64,000 nucleotides of DNA from JBGMEA01 sp041447245 (GCA_041447245.1 JBGMEA010000019.1:1-64000), one strand, 5' to 3'. Positions 34,797-44,644 are shown, counted from the stretch's first letter. A program made the numbers and translations. The notes: generated by a model from the sequence alone, not told the origin.

Positions 34797-37418
34797 CTAG
34801 AGCCATTCTCCGAATCTGCGGATATACCATTTTTTTACGAACTCGACTGTAATTGCGTAACAAATCAATATCCCTGCCAACCAGAAATAATAAGCTCCGC
34901 TCATGATCCGAAAATCAAACGATTTTACCGAAAGGAAGAAAAACGGCACACCTACGGCCAACAATACTGCGCCGAACGTGCTTAGTAATAATCGGATATC
35001 TGCTCTGCTTTGAAGAAACGGGATTTTTGATGTCCGAATAAAATGAATAATCAGGGTCTGCGAAATCAATCCTTCCATAAACCATCCCGTTTGGAAGTAT
35101 GCCTGCATGGCAACGGAGTGATAACCGAGCATAAACCACAGCACGGCATAAGTCGCGAGATCATAAAACGAGCTTACGCCTCCCAGCGTATTCATGAAAC
35201 GCGTCAAGCCTTTGATATCCCATCGTTTCGGGCGTACCAGAAACTCCGGATCGACACGATCCCAGGGGATCGCAACCTGAGAAAGATCGTATATCAGATT
35301 CTGCAGCAGGATCTGAATCGGAAGCATGGGGAGGAACGGAAGAAAGAGACTCGCCACCAAAACGGAAAAAACATTTCCGAAATTTGAGGACAGCGCCATC
35401 TTCATATATTTCATAATATTTCCGTATATTCTCCTGCCTTCCAGGATTCCGTCATGCAGCACGGAGAGACTTTTTTTGAGCAGAATTATTTCCGAACTTT
35501 CTTTCGCAATGTCAGCCGCCGTATTGACACAAATACCGACATCCGCTGTCCTGAGCGCAGGCGCATCATTCACACCGTCACCCAGAAAACCGACCACGTG
35601 CCCGTTCATCCGCAATGCCCTGACCACTCTCATTTTCTGCATCGGAGACAGTCTTGCGAAGACACTGTTTGTTTCCACGGCAGCACCCAGTTCGTTTTCG
35701 GACAATCCCTCAATCTGATCTCCCGTCAGGACCGCATCCTCATTTATTCCGACCATTTGGCAGATATGTCGGGTAACCAGCGGAGCGTCTCCGCTGAGCA
35801 CTTTCACGCTCACACCGGATCGGTTTAATGCAGAAATTGCTTTCGCAGCATCTCGCTTGGGAGGATCAAGAAATGCAATATATCCGACAAACAACATGTC
35901 CGCCTCATCTTTTGATGTAAAAACGGATTCTCCCGAATACTCCGTTTTTACTGCAATCGCGATTACATGCATGCCTTCCGCATTCAGATCATCTGCATGC
36001 GAAGTGATTTTTCTCTGCAGTTGCGAATCGATCGGAATCATCCGCTCTCCGATTTTTGCGCAGCTGCAAACTGCGAGAGTTTCCTCCAAAGCTCCTTTGG
36101 TTATCATTCGGTATCCGCCCCGATCATCCTTCAGCACCACACTCAGCTTGCGTCGCTGCGCATCAAACGGAATTTCATCCACTTTTTCATAATGGGATTT
36201 GATTTCGCTCAGCCCCTGTTTGTCCGCAAATGATATGATTGCCCGGTCAATCAGGTTTTTCATCCCCGTAGAAAAACAGCTGTTCAGATACGCATCATCC
36301 AAAATACGGATATCATCGCCGCCGTCGATATCGATATAACGGTTCAACACAATCCGATCCTGTGTCAGCGTTCCGGTTTTGTCCGTACACAATACATCGA
36401 TCGCACCAAGATTTTGAATAGCGTTGATATCTTTTACGATAGTATTTTTTTTTGCCAAAAAAGAAGCCCCTTTGGCCAATGTTGCGTTGACAATCATCGG
36501 AAGCATCCCGGGAGTCAATCCCACCGCAACCGAAATCGAGAACATCAGCGAATCAATCAAATCCTTGTGCATCACCAAATTAATCACAAAAACGGCACAC
36601 ACAATTACAATCATATATTTAACGAGTGTGGCGGTTACTTTTGCCAATCCTGTTTCGAAATTGGTTTTCTCTCTTGTTTCGGACAACTCTTTTGCCATCA
36701 ATCCAAGATAGGTGTGCCCTCCCGTGTTCACCGCAACACCAACCCCGCTTCCGCTGATGACGGAAGATCCCATCAACAGTACGTTTTCCAAGTGAATGCT
36801 GAGCCGATTCGGTTCCGACACTGTCGTTTTTTTCTCTACGGGAATGGATTCTCCCGTAAAAACCGATTGAGAAACAAAGAGATCCTTTGCTTGCAACAAA
36901 ATCAGATCGGCAGGAATAATACTGCCGGCGTTCAAAGTCACAATATCTCCGGGGACAAGTTGCTTCGTCTGTATTTTTTCTTCTTTTCCGGATCGGATGA
37001 CGGACGCAACGTAGCCGAACATCCCGCTCAGTCTCCGGGTCTGCAATTCCGATCGATAAGCATGAAGGAAACGAATGACTGCACTGATCAATGCGAGCAA
37101 AAGAATGATTCCGGCGCCGGCACGATCCCTGAGAAAAAATGAAACGACCGAAAGAATCATCAATACCAGAATAAATTCGTCTGTCATCGCACGAAAAAGA
37201 AAATGATACCAGTGCCTGCTTTTTTTATCCGCCGCTACGTTTTCTCCGTATATTGCAATCCGCTTTTTTGCCTGCGCATCACTCAGTCCGTTCGGGCTGC
37301 TCTGCAGCAGATCGAGCAATGCCTTCGGCGAGAGTGCCGACCACCGTTGAAAGTGATCTTCCGTTTCGGAATTGCGCACCGACTGATGCAGATTGTGATC
37401 CATCTGATTCAGATTCAT
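34797..37418 (-). CDS. mgtA: Mg2+-transporting P-type ATPase, MgtA-like (P3B)
   Basis: From the ATG at 37418 (GGGGTG upstream) the protein has 873 residues. Seen features: actuator-domain FTGES, phosphorylation site CTDKTGTLTQ, KGALEE nucleotide region, GDGVNDAPALR hinge, and about ten membrane helices. The block AIQNLGAIDVLCTDKTG and the membrane helix 4 region place it with MgtA/MgtB importers. In helix 4 the usual PEMLP reads PGMLP, so a likely ion-binding Glu is missing. It is transcribed alone from its own promoter. No MgtA-type leader was recognised. Confidence 0.9.
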   Translation of the reverse strand: MNLNQMDHNLHQSVRNSETEDHFQRWSALSPKALLDLLQSSPNGLSDAQAKKRIAIYGENVAADKKSRHWYHFLFRAMTDEFILVLMILSVVSFFLRDRAGAGIILLLALISAVIRFLHAYRSELQTRRLSGMFGYVASVIRSGKEEKIQTKQLVPGDIVTLNAGSIIPADLILLQAKDLFVSQSVFTGESIPVEKKTTVSEPNRLSIHLENVLLMGSSVISGSGVGVAVNTGGHTYLGLMAKELSETREKTNFETGLAKVTATLVKYMIVIVCAVFVINLVMHKDLIDSLMFSISVAVGLTPGMLPMIVNATLAKGASFLAKKNTIVKDINAIQNLGAIDVLCTDKTGTLTQDRIVLNRYIDIDGGDDIRILDDAYLNSCFSTGMKNLIDRAIISFADKQGLSEIKSHYEKVDEIPFDAQRRKLSVVLKDDRGGYRMITKGALEETLAVCSCAKIGERMIPIDSQLQRKITSHADDLNAEGMHVIAIAVKTEYSGESVFTSKDEADMLFVGYIAFLDPPKRDAAKAISALNRSGVSVKVLSGDAPLVTRHICQMVGINEDAVLTGDQIEGLSENELGAAVETNSVFARLSPMQKMRVVRALRMNGHVVGFLGDGVNDAPALRTADVGICVNTAADIAKESSEIILLKKSLSVLHDGILEGRRIYGNIMKYMKMALSSNFGNVFSVLVASLFLPFLPMLPIQILLQNLIYDLSQVAIPWDRVDPEFLVRPKRWDIKGLTRFMNTLGGVSSFYDLATYAVLWFMLGYHSVAMQAYFQTGWFMEGLISQTLIIHFIRTSKIPFLQSRADIRLLLSTFGAVLLAVGVPFFFLSVKSFDFRIMSGAYYFWLAGILICYAITVEFVKKWYIRRFGEWL

Positions 37419-37460
37419 ACACACACCCCGATCATTTTTTAATATTATCATCTCTTTTCA

Positions 37461-37469
37461 ATTATAACA
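37461..37469 (-). promoter_or_regulatory. Extended -10 promoter of the MgtA-like gene
   Basis: TGTTATAAT on the minus strand, 43 bases before the ATG at 37418; -35 is weak. Confidence 0.55.
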
Positions 37470-37491
37470 GATTACACATCTCAATGTATAA

Positions 37492-37523
37492 AAAAAGCAG
37501 ATACATCGATGCATCTGCTTTTT
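37492..37523 (-). terminator. Terminator of the PAS-GGDEF gene
   Basis: Arms AAAAAGCAGAT (37492-37502) and ATCTGCTTTTT (37513-37523); the loop is itself palindromic. The minus strand continues with T. It lies just past the stop at 37529. Confidence 0.85.
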
Positions 37524-37528
37524 GGCTG

Positions 37529-38425
37529 TTATCCTACTACAACGCGGTTTCGCCCCGCAGCTTTCGCATCATAAAGAAGATTATCCGCCCGCTTAAGAGC
37601 CGTATCGATGGTATCCTCCGCACGAAAATCCGTAATCCCGATTGATACGGTTACATTCAGGATAAGATCCCCCTTTTTGATCGAAGAACGTTCCACCATA
37701 CCCCGAATCTTCTCCGCGATTGTCGCAAGAGAATCTTTCCCCGCACCCACAAAAACGGCAAGAAACTCTTCGCCTCCCCATCGTCCGGTCAGATCGACGT
37801 TTCGCACCATGCTCCGAAAAGTCTTCGCAACCATTTTCAATACTTCATCCCCCGTATCATGCCCATATTCATTGTTGAAATTTCTGAAATGATCGATATC
37901 GATGAATGCAATCGCAAACGGGATTCCCAATGTTCGGAACTCATTGACTTTTGAATCCAAAAACGTATCGATATACCTCCGGTTTGCAAGCCCGGTCAAT
38001 TCATCGTTTAATGCAAGATAGCGAAAATCTTCCAGACTTTTCAGCATTTGACGATTTGCCGTGTCATCCTGAAACACTTCGACGGCACCGATAATAACTC
38101 CGTCTTCATAAATCGGAATCGAACGGACGCTGACCGGAACGCGGTATCCTTCTTTGTGGTGCAGATAAACGCACATATCCCGCACCAAACCATCCTGCAT
38201 CGTGCTTTCGAGATAGCATCCGTCCATACAAAGATGATGCCCTTCCTCGTCAATATGATTCAGAATATTATCCATACAATAGCGGCCGACCACTTCCTCA
38301 GACGTGTATCCGCTCATATTTTCGGCACCTTTGTTCCAAAAAAGAATTCTTCTTTCGGAATCCACCAGGTAAACGCCTTCGTAGATGCTCTGAATAATTG
38401 TTTTGTAAAAATTCTGAGGTTTCAT
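37529..38425 (-). CDS. PAS-GGDEF diguanylate cyclase
   Basis: The ATG at 38425 (AAGGGA upstream) gives 298 residues; a TTG further up at 38512 has no binding site. A PAS domain (about 5-120: GVYLVDSERRILFWNKGAENMSGY) is followed by a GGDEF domain with GGEEF intact, and an RNVD inhibitory site five residues before it, so product feedback is expected. No membrane segment: a cytoplasmic sensor making c-di-GMP. Follows the CbiZ-like gene by about 95 bases. Confidence 0.92.
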   Translation of the reverse strand: MKPQNFYKTIIQSIYEGVYLVDSERRILFWNKGAENMSGYTSEEVVGRYCMDNILNHIDEEGHHLCMDGCYLESTMQDGLVRDMCVYLHHKEGYRVPVSVRSIPIYEDGVIIGAVEVFQDDTANRQMLKSLEDFRYLALNDELTGLANRRYIDTFLDSKVNEFRTLGIPFAIAFIDIDHFRNFNNEYGHDTGDEVLKMVAKTFRSMVRNVDLTGRWGGEEFLAVFVGAGKDSLATIAEKIRGMVERSSIKKGDLILNVTVSIGITDFRAEDTIDTALKRADNLLYDAKAAGRNRVVVG

Positions 38426-38519
38426 TGTTCCCTTATCGATATCATACGAATATGACTCTGTCCATGCTTTTTTCAACTGTTGCAATTTACATTTGTTATC
38501 GGACGTTTTCAAAATTATT

Positions 38520-39623
38520 TCAGGTTTGGTCTGTATTTTTTATAAAAACCGTACTCATCAATGCACACTGCCAAGTTTCCAGCAAATCTTCCTGAGACAA
38601 ACTTTGCCCCACACGTGCATAAGTTTTGCCGCAAATCTGTTCCATCAATTCCGCAGCGATATCCGAAGCACATTGAAACGGAAGAATTCCCCACTCTGCC
38701 TGATCCAACAAATGCACAAACATAGAGGTATAGCAAACCAATCGGTCGGATTGATCGACCTCATCCACGGCTTTTTTCAAACGGGTATCGCTTTCGGAGC
38801 TTCCCGATTTGCTTCGATAGCTGCGCATCATACTTTCCTCCGACACCCCGTACCGTTTCAACCTGCTCAATACACGAAATTGGCGTTCTGCATTCAGCCC
38901 CGTTTCCAGATTCAACGCTTCTTTTACCGCTTGAATCACACTCCGTCCGATCAATTCTCCGAGTTTGCTGTGTTTGCCGGCATGTTCAAAATAAAGCTCG
39001 GAATCAGGGTTCGCAACAAGAACGGTCTGATCCGTTCCCGATCCGGTAGCAATCCCGTGAGAAAAACAACTGCCGGCCATCAATTCCTGAAGAGCAGCGG
39101 TTTTGGCTTCCGTACACATGACAAGCGCACGTTCCATCGTTCCGGCGGAAAGTGCCGCATTGATTACCAAGATGATATTGATTGTTCCCGGCTTCGGATG
39201 TGCGGGATTGCCTGCTGGATCGTAGATCGGGCAGGGGTCTCCCGCACGCCCTCCGTTATGATCGATACCCGCCGTAACGAGCGCCGTAACAGACAACGAT
39301 TCGTAAGTGCATTCCGCAAACGCACAATGCGACACATTCGCAGCGGTCGTCATCCCGACGGAATCGGACGGATCAAATCCGTTTCGTCTCATCAGCTCGC
39401 GCATATGTGCTTCGTAGGTATCCGCCAGCATGTAACATTCCTGCGGAGAACAGGTGTGATTGAACACCAAAGCGAGATCTCGCCGCAAACCGCCGTTTAC
39501 AATTGCCGTGCTTAATACGTCGGCCTGCCGATCGAGCGGAAGCAGAATACTGTTGGTGTCCGTATCCAAATATGCAGTTACATCATCCGTTCCGAAACGG
39601 ATCCGATAAAGTTCTTGTTTCAT
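38520..39623 (-). CDS. cbiZ: Adenosylcobinamide amidohydrolase (CbiZ) with C-terminal extension
   Basis: Residues about 20-230 are a CbiZ domain, with TTAANVSHCAFAE, NGGRAGDP, GTINIILVINAAL and SHGIATGSGTDQTVLV. CbiZ removes the aminopropanol side of salvaged cobinamides so the corrinoid can be rebuilt. The last 130 or so residues are a helical extension I do not recognise. The ATG overlaps the stop of the upstream QueG-like gene, so the two are linked. Confidence 0.9.
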   Translation of the reverse strand: MKQELYRIRFGTDDVTAYLDTDTNSILLPLDRQADVLSTAIVNGGLRRDLALVFNHTCSPQECYMLADTYEAHMRELMRRNGFDPSDSVGMTTAANVSHCAFAECTYESLSVTALVTAGIDHNGGRAGDPCPIYDPAGNPAHPKPGTINIILVINAALSAGTMERALVMCTEAKTAALQELMAGSCFSHGIATGSGTDQTVLVANPDSELYFEHAGKHSKLGELIGRSVIQAVKEALNLETGLNAERQFRVLSRLKRYGVSEESMMRSYRSKSGSSESDTRLKKAVDEVDQSDRLVCYTSMFVHLLDQAEWGILPFQCASDIAAELMEQICGKTYARVGQSLSQEDLLETWQCALMSTVFIKNTDQT

Positions 39624-40336
39624 GTCTGCTCTTCATCCGAATTATTATTTGTCGGGAGTGCTTCGCTTTCCCCCAGACCGAACGGGCAGGCAACCATGCA
39701 AAGTCCGCAACTGTTTTTTCGTCCGGCAGAAGCGATGCTTTTGCTTCGCTGGCTGTTGCAAAGGTGAAAATCCAACATATTTTCGCGAAGCGCATCAATA
39801 TTCCATTGTACTCCGTGAATGGCGTTATACGGGCAGGCATCCATGCATGCCGTACACTCATCCGGACAGTTGCTTTTCCATATCGGCTCATCATATGGCA
39901 ATATGATATCAGTCAATACCGCACCGAGTGCCACACGCGGACCGTAACGCTGTGTAACCAACACATCGTTTTTCCCGATCCAACCGATTCCTGCGTTGAC
40001 AGCCGCATATTTCAGTGAAAAAGGTGCTTTCAGGTTTTCTTCATCTTGCTGCTGCGCAGAAGGAATCCACGCAGTTTGTCCGTTTGCATGCAAAAGTCCG
40101 ACCAAATCGGAAAGAATATCCGCACTTTGCACCCGCGCTTTTTCAATGGATATTGAAAACAGAGGCTCCGAATAGTTCTGCGAAGTAAAAAGAACATCAT
40201 ATGGAACGGCGATCACAATTGCCGAAAAATATTCTCCGCAATAAGGAGAATAATAAATATTTGCAATCCCGTACAAGACTTCCGGAGATCCTCCCATCAA
40301 TGTGTCGATCTGTTCTTTGATTTGCTTAGCGGGCAT
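39620..40336 (-). CDS. QueG-like 4Fe-4S protein
   Basis: A 238-residue protein resembling epoxyqueuosine reductase: KYAAVNAGIGWIGKNDVLVTQRYGPRVALG is the family block (given as its start GIGWIGKND and end GPRVALGAVLTD), then CPDECTACMDACPYNAI and CGLCMVACPFG for two [4Fe-4S] clusters. It is shorter than QueG (about 380), lacking the C-terminal part, so it is a relative, not QueG. QueG uses a cobalamin cofactor, which fits the overlapping CbiZ gene. GGGGGAG lies upstream of the ATG. Confidence 0.82.
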   Translation of the reverse strand: MPAKQIKEQIDTLMGGSPEVLYGIANIYYSPYCGEYFSAIVIAVPYDVLFTSQNYSEPLFSISIEKARVQSADILSDLVGLLHANGQTAWIPSAQQQDEENLKAPFSLKYAAVNAGIGWIGKNDVLVTQRYGPRVALGAVLTDIILPYDEPIWKSNCPDECTACMDACPYNAIHGVQWNIDALRENMLDFHLCNSQRSKSIASAGRKNSCGLCMVACPFGLGESEALPTNNNSDEEQT

Positions 40337-40455
40337 ACCGCTCCCCCATTCTGACGTCGATGCATATGGAATGCCATCTCCATTTGCCGCGGCTCGAAAA
40401 GCCTTCGATCAATCGCTGACCGTTCCGATCCCGACAACAGTTCCGTCGAAACAAT

Positions 40456-41439
40456 TCAATCTGCTTTTGGCAACGTTTCGTTTTCCCATCTTGCAAATTC
40501 CACGCAGCTTTTGACGGATTGCTCCACCATATCTCTTACCGCATGATCGGTAAAAAATGCCACATGGGGAGTAAGAATCACATTCGGAAAAGACTGAAGC
40601 ATCAACAGATTGCGATGATAAAGAATTTTGGCTTTGTAATCGGAATAGTACAGATCGGATTCGTTTTCGAGCACATCCAGCCCCACAGCCGAAACCGTGC
40701 CGCTTTCCACTGCATCGATCAATGCCGCATTATCCACCAGTGCGCCTCTTGCGGTATTGATGAGAATGCAACCCCGTTTTACTTTTGCAAATACGGAAGA
40801 ATCAAGCATATGATAATTGCTTTCCGATGAAGGAATATGCAACGTCAGGATATCGGATTCCGCATAGAGCCGATCCAGTTCGACGTACTCCGCAAGCCCG
40901 TTCAGTTCAGGATCCGGAGCGATATCATATGCCAGTATTTTGCAGCGAAACCCGCTGAGCTGACGAATCACGGCAGAGCCGATGGTACCCGTACCAATCA
41001 CACCGACAGTCATATCATGCAGTTCACGCCCGCGCAAACCGCGCAGGCTGTAATCCTGTACATCATAACGCTGCAGAGTTACTTTCGCGTTACGCAAAGA
41101 CATCAGCATCAACATAATCGTAAAATCTGCGATGCTGTACGGAGAATACCCGACGTTGGCCACCGACATTCCCAATTTCCTGGCCGCGGAACGGTCGATA
41201 TGATCGAAACCGACTGTCCGTGTCGAAATAAAGCGCACCCCTTCTTCACTCAGTTGCCGAAGAAGTTTTTCATGAAGAATTGTCGTAATAATACTGATGC
41301 AGCAACATCCTTTCGCCAATGCCGCTGTCTGCGGAGTCGGAGGGTCTTTGATCATAACGAGCTGTGCATCATATTGTTTTGCATATTCCCGAAAAAATTC
41401 TTCTTCATCGCTTCGATAGCTGAATACGGCAATCTTCAC
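40456..41439 (-). CDS. D-2-hydroxyacid (D-lactate-type) dehydrogenase
   Basis: The GTG at 41439 gives 327 residues, starting VKIAVFSYRSDE as usual for D-lactate dehydrogenases; longer readings to 41508 or 41628 run into the GtrA gene. NAD site GTGTIGSAV; catalytic Arg in NTARGALVD, Glu in LDVLENES and His in LTPHVAFFT. It would reduce a 2-keto acid such as pyruvate with NADH. It starts five bases after the GtrA stop, so they are co-transcribed. Confidence 0.88.
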   Translation of the reverse strand: MKIAVFSYRSDEEEFFREYAKQYDAQLVMIKDPPTPQTAALAKGCCCISIITTILHEKLLRQLSEEGVRFISTRTVGFDHIDRSAARKLGMSVANVGYSPYSIADFTIMLMLMSLRNAKVTLQRYDVQDYSLRGLRGRELHDMTVGVIGTGTIGSAVIRQLSGFRCKILAYDIAPDPELNGLAEYVELDRLYAESDILTLHIPSSESNYHMLDSSVFAKVKRGCILINTARGALVDNAALIDAVESGTVSAVGLDVLENESDLYYSDYKAKILYHRNLLMLQSFPNVILTPHVAFFTDHAVRDMVEQSVKSCVEFARWENETLPKAD

Positions 41440-41443
41440 CGGA

Positions 41444-41938
41444 TTACTGCATGCCGTCCGATCCGCCGGTTTGAGCGAGTGCTGTTTGTTCTGCAAATTC
41501 TTTTTCATATCTTTCCGTTTCTTTCCTGCCGAGTGAATTTGTATTGATTGTATGTCGGTATACCACGAACCGGGTAAATAAAAATTCCGTGATAAAATTT
41601 GTGAGCATCGTACCGCCGAGTACGACATAATCGTTCCAACCCGTCTGAGTCAGGGCTTCTCCCCACCAGGTGGAAAGAGGAGTGAATATCAGATAATAGC
41701 CGAAGATCTTCATCATGGCAATCGGGATATTCGCCGCAGATTTGAACGTATAACGACGGTTCAGCGTAAAATTGTAAACAACCGATAAAACCAAAGCAAT
41801 CAAATAACTCGGCCAGTAACTCCATCCTGTTGTTTCATTCAGCAAAGTAAAGCTGCCTGCCTGAATCACCCCGGCGGATGCCGAAAATAAAGTGAATTTG
41901 ATGAACTGGATTGCCGATTGACGTTTTGTCAATTTCAT
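41444..41938 (-). CDS. GtrA-family membrane protein
   Basis: The 164-residue protein has four membrane segments in the first 130 residues, with VVYNFTLNRRYTFKS typical of GtrA. Such proteins are thought to flip or help transfer lipid-linked sugars. The last 35 residues are polar. AGGAAG precedes the ATG. No glycosyltransferase is adjacent. Confidence 0.87.
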   Translation of the reverse strand: MKLTKRQSAIQFIKFTLFSASAGVIQAGSFTLLNETTGWSYWPSYLIALVLSVVYNFTLNRRYTFKSAANIPIAMMKIFGYYLIFTPLSTWWGEALTQTGWNDYVVLGGTMLTNFITEFLFTRFVVYRHTINTNSLGRKETERYEKEFAEQTALAQTGGSDGMQ

Positions 41939-41980
41939 GAATAAAACACTTCCTGTACAAATTATATAAATTATGAATGA

Positions 41981-42637
41981 TTAATGATGAAATTTTCTTC
42001 CCAAAATATCCTGCAGAGGTTTTTTGATACCGCGCAAATCCATATTCGGATCCATCGTTCCTTTGATCCGTTCCCCCTGAATCTGCAGATCAAACACATA
42101 TTCATTGCGATACTGTTCGTTGGACGCGTCATAATCCAGATGAATTTTCAGGGAACGTATCTCCTGTGTATTCCACATTTTTGCCGTAGGATACTGCTGT
42201 GCAATCTGTTGTTCAGTCAAATTGCTCAGTCCGAAAACATAATCTCTGAATGCCGTCATCATACCGGCTGTTTTCTTAAAATATCCGCCTTCGATATCAG
42301 CCCCTTTGTCTTTCTGTATTTGCCTGTATGCATCATTCCCGATCAAAATATAGACCGTCACCTTTTGGTTTATCAGAACAGCTGCCGCTTCTTTCTTCAG
42401 CATTCCTGTTTTGATATGCACGGCAATCGGAACAAAGGGCATGGATGTTTCCGCCTGCCTTTCCCGATAAACATCAGACGTTCGGTTCGCTTCGGACTCA
42501 ATTGCTGCCCCTGCATCCTGTGAACACTGAGGTGAAGAACTTTGTGCGGAGCAAGGAACTCCGCAGGAAGGACAAAACTTTGCATCGATAGGGAGTTTCG
42601 TACCGCATTTTGTGCAAAACATTACCTTTGCCGCCAT
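41981..42637 (-). CDS. Zinc-ribbon protein with unknown C-terminal domain
   Basis: The 218-residue protein begins with a zinc ribbon (CTKCGTKLP-x6-CPSCG, about 8-26), then a low-complexity Ser/Gln linker and a soluble domain (about 70-218) not recognised. The ATG at 42622 (MFCTKCG), five codons in, is an equally good start by analogy with other zinc-ribbon proteins. It is a single gene as far as seen. Confidence 0.75.
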   Translation of the reverse strand: MAAKVMFCTKCGTKLPIDAKFCPSCGVPCSAQSSSPQCSQDAGAAIESEANRTSDVYRERQAETSMPFVPIAVHIKTGMLKKEAAAVLINQKVTVYILIGNDAYRQIQKDKGADIEGGYFKKTAGMMTAFRDYVFGLSNLTEQQIAQQYPTAKMWNTQEIRSLKIHLDYDASNEQYRNEYVFDLQIQGERIKGTMDPNMDLRGIKKPLQDILGRKFHH

Positions 42638-42797
42638 CCTTTCTCTCAGATTCTTTTCTCTTTATTATCTATCGAAGCAATTGTTTCGTCAACCTTTTTT
42701 CATCGAAGCGCCCTTCTCATTTGCATGAAGGTGAAAAAAACATTCTTCCCAACCTTTCGGATTCCAATCAGCAAGGGAATCAAAGAACGTATCAAAT

Positions 42798-42833
42798 AAA
42801 AAAAGTATCCGAAACCGCAAACGATTCGGATAC
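42798..42833 (-). terminator. Terminator of the MMPL/two-component operon
   Basis: Arms GTATCCGAA (42805-42813) and TTCGGATAC (42825-42833) form a hairpin; on the minus strand a T run follows. It lies about 30 bases past the histidine kinase stop. Confidence 0.88.
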
Positions 42834-42862
42834 CTGTGAAGAGCATCAAGGGTTCTTGCTTC

Positions 42863-43969
42863 TCATCTTCGATCTTTCATCATCGGAAATATCATCCGCA
42901 CACAAAAACCGTCGGAAGGCTCATATCGAATGCTTCCGCCATGCGACTGCACGATGTTTGCACAGATTGCGAGTCCCAGTCCCGATATTCTGCGTCCGCC
43001 GTCCGTGGTGAAAAAAGGTTCAAAAATCTGTTCGGACTGACTTTCGTCAATTCCCTTTCCGTTATCGCTGAGAGAAATGGCAATCGAATCCTTCTGCTTT
43101 GAGATTTGCACATGAATGTTCAGATCGGCTTTCCCCGGGTTGTGACGGACGGAATTTTCGATCAGATTGGCAAACACTCTTCTGATTTTGCTCAAATCAA
43201 ATTCGGCTGCCGCGGAAGAGTCCGTTCTGTTTTCTACTGTGAAAACAAAATGATTTCTCTCATTTGAATATTCGTCCGTCAGCATCTGCGTCAGATAGGA
43301 CATCGGGCACCGCTTTCGTTTCAGTTGAGCAGTTATCCCAGTTTCCAGATATTCGTCGAATTCTGAGACGATCTGCTCGATCTGCAATGCCTGCTCCCGA
43401 ATCGTTTTCAGATAACGATTCTGACGTTCTTCCTCCAAATCTTTGTTCAGCAGCGTCTCGCTGTATCCCAAAACAGAGGTAAGCGGTGTCTTGATATCAT
43501 GAGAGATGCTCGCGATCATGCGGCTCTGCAATTCCTGCTCCCGTTTCAGACGATCATTCATTTCAGCGAAACTGTTCTGCAGCTGTCCGATTTCATCGGC
43601 GCGCGGTGTCCTTCGCAAATCGGAAAAGCGCACCTGTTTCACGGACTCATTCAGCATCGAAAGAGGTTTGGCATATCGCATATAGACAAAAAAACCGACT
43701 AAAATAAGAAGCAGGCATAAAGCGATGAATTCAAAACCAAGCAGATGATCAAGCAGTTTCGTTTGCTGAAGCGATTCGACGGAAATTTCTTTTCCGCTGA
43801 ATCGGCTGATGCGCAGCGCTATTTCTTCCACAAAATAAAAGCGTGTATAGACAAAAAGCACAAGGAAATTCACGCACAGCATGATCAGCATCAAGGCAGG
43901 AATCTTAATGCGGATGCTGCGGAAAGAACGGTTTTTACGATCAGATTGTTCCGACAAATTTATAGCCAA
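42863..43969 (-). CDS. Membrane sensor histidine kinase
   Basis: The 368-residue protein has two membrane segments (about 22-42 and 78-98) around a short outside loop, a HAMP linker, a HisKA box with SHDIKTPLTSVLGY (His157) and an ATPase domain with NLIENSVRH, DNGKGI and GLGLAICANIV. The start is a TTG, either at 43969 or at 43957; both lie inside the end of the response regulator gene. It is the last gene of the MMPL operon and would phosphorylate the regulator upstream. Confidence 0.92.
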   Translation of the reverse strand: MAINLSEQSDRKNRSFRSIRIKIPALMLIMLCVNFLVLFVYTRFYFVEEIALRISRFSGKEISVESLQQTKLLDHLLGFEFIALCLLLILVGFFVYMRYAKPLSMLNESVKQVRFSDLRRTPRADEIGQLQNSFAEMNDRLKREQELQSRMIASISHDIKTPLTSVLGYSETLLNKDLEEERQNRYLKTIREQALQIEQIVSEFDEYLETGITAQLKRKRCPMSYLTQMLTDEYSNERNHFVFTVENRTDSSAAAEFDLSKIRRVFANLIENSVRHNPGKADLNIHVQISKQKDSIAISLSDNGKGIDESQSEQIFEPFFTTDGGRRISGLGLAICANIVQSHGGSIRYEPSDGFCVRMIFPMMKDRR

Positions 43970-44609
43970 CCCCCCAAACAGTTTTGATATACTCGTTTTG
44001 CGGATCGATCTTGTCTCTCAGATTTTTCACCGTCACCGTCACACTGCCGATGTCGGTATAATCCAAACCCCATACATCATCAAAGATCTGCTCCCGCGTG
44101 AGCACCTTGCCGCGCTGATTCAGAAAATAGCTCAACAGCTGAAATTCCCTGGAAGTCAAGGCAACCCGCATTCCTTTTTTCGTCGCTTCATAGGCTTCTC
44201 GGTTGACTTCCACATCGCCGAACCGAATCGTTTCGGCAGTTCGTTCTCTGCGATCTCTTCGGATATGCGCTTTGATTTTCCCCACCACTTCTTCGACGAC
44301 GAACGGTTTGCAGATGTAATCATCCGCACCCAGTTCCAATCCGAGCAGCATATCGATCGTACGGCTTTTCGCCGTCAGAAACAGGATCGGACAGACACAA
44401 CATTCCCTGATCTGCTTAAGCGCGTCGATTCCGCTTGACTCCGGCATCATGATATCGAGCACGATCAAATCAAATGAGTTTGTTCTCGCAGCGTCCGCCG
44501 CTTCCAGTCCGTTTGAAACAATTGTGCATCGGAACCCCTCGTCCGCGAGGTTATCTGCCAACAGAGATGCAATCGTTCGGTCGTCGTCCGCAATTAAAAT
44601 ATCGATCAT
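43941..44609 (-). CDS. OmpR/PhoB-type response regulator
   Basis: The 222-residue protein has a receiver domain with DDD (8-10), phosphoacceptor Asp52 in LDIMMP and K105 in CKPF, and a winged-helix DNA-binding domain ending TVWGVGYKFVG. AGGA precedes the ATG at 44609. It overlaps the kinase gene and follows the secreted helical protein by 36 bases, so it probably controls its own operon (inference). Confidence 0.95.
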   Translation of the reverse strand: MIDILIADDDRTIASLLADNLADEGFRCTIVSNGLEAADAARTNSFDLIVLDIMMPESSGIDALKQIRECCVCPILFLTAKSRTIDMLLGLELGADDYICKPFVVEEVVGKIKAHIRRDRRERTAETIRFGDVEVNREAYEATKKGMRVALTSREFQLLSYFLNQRGKVLTREQIFDDVWGLDYTDIGSVTVTVKNLRDKIDPQNEYIKTVWGVGYKFVGTI

Positions 44610-44644
44610 ATTCCTACTCCCGAAATCATTATATCATATCGGAA

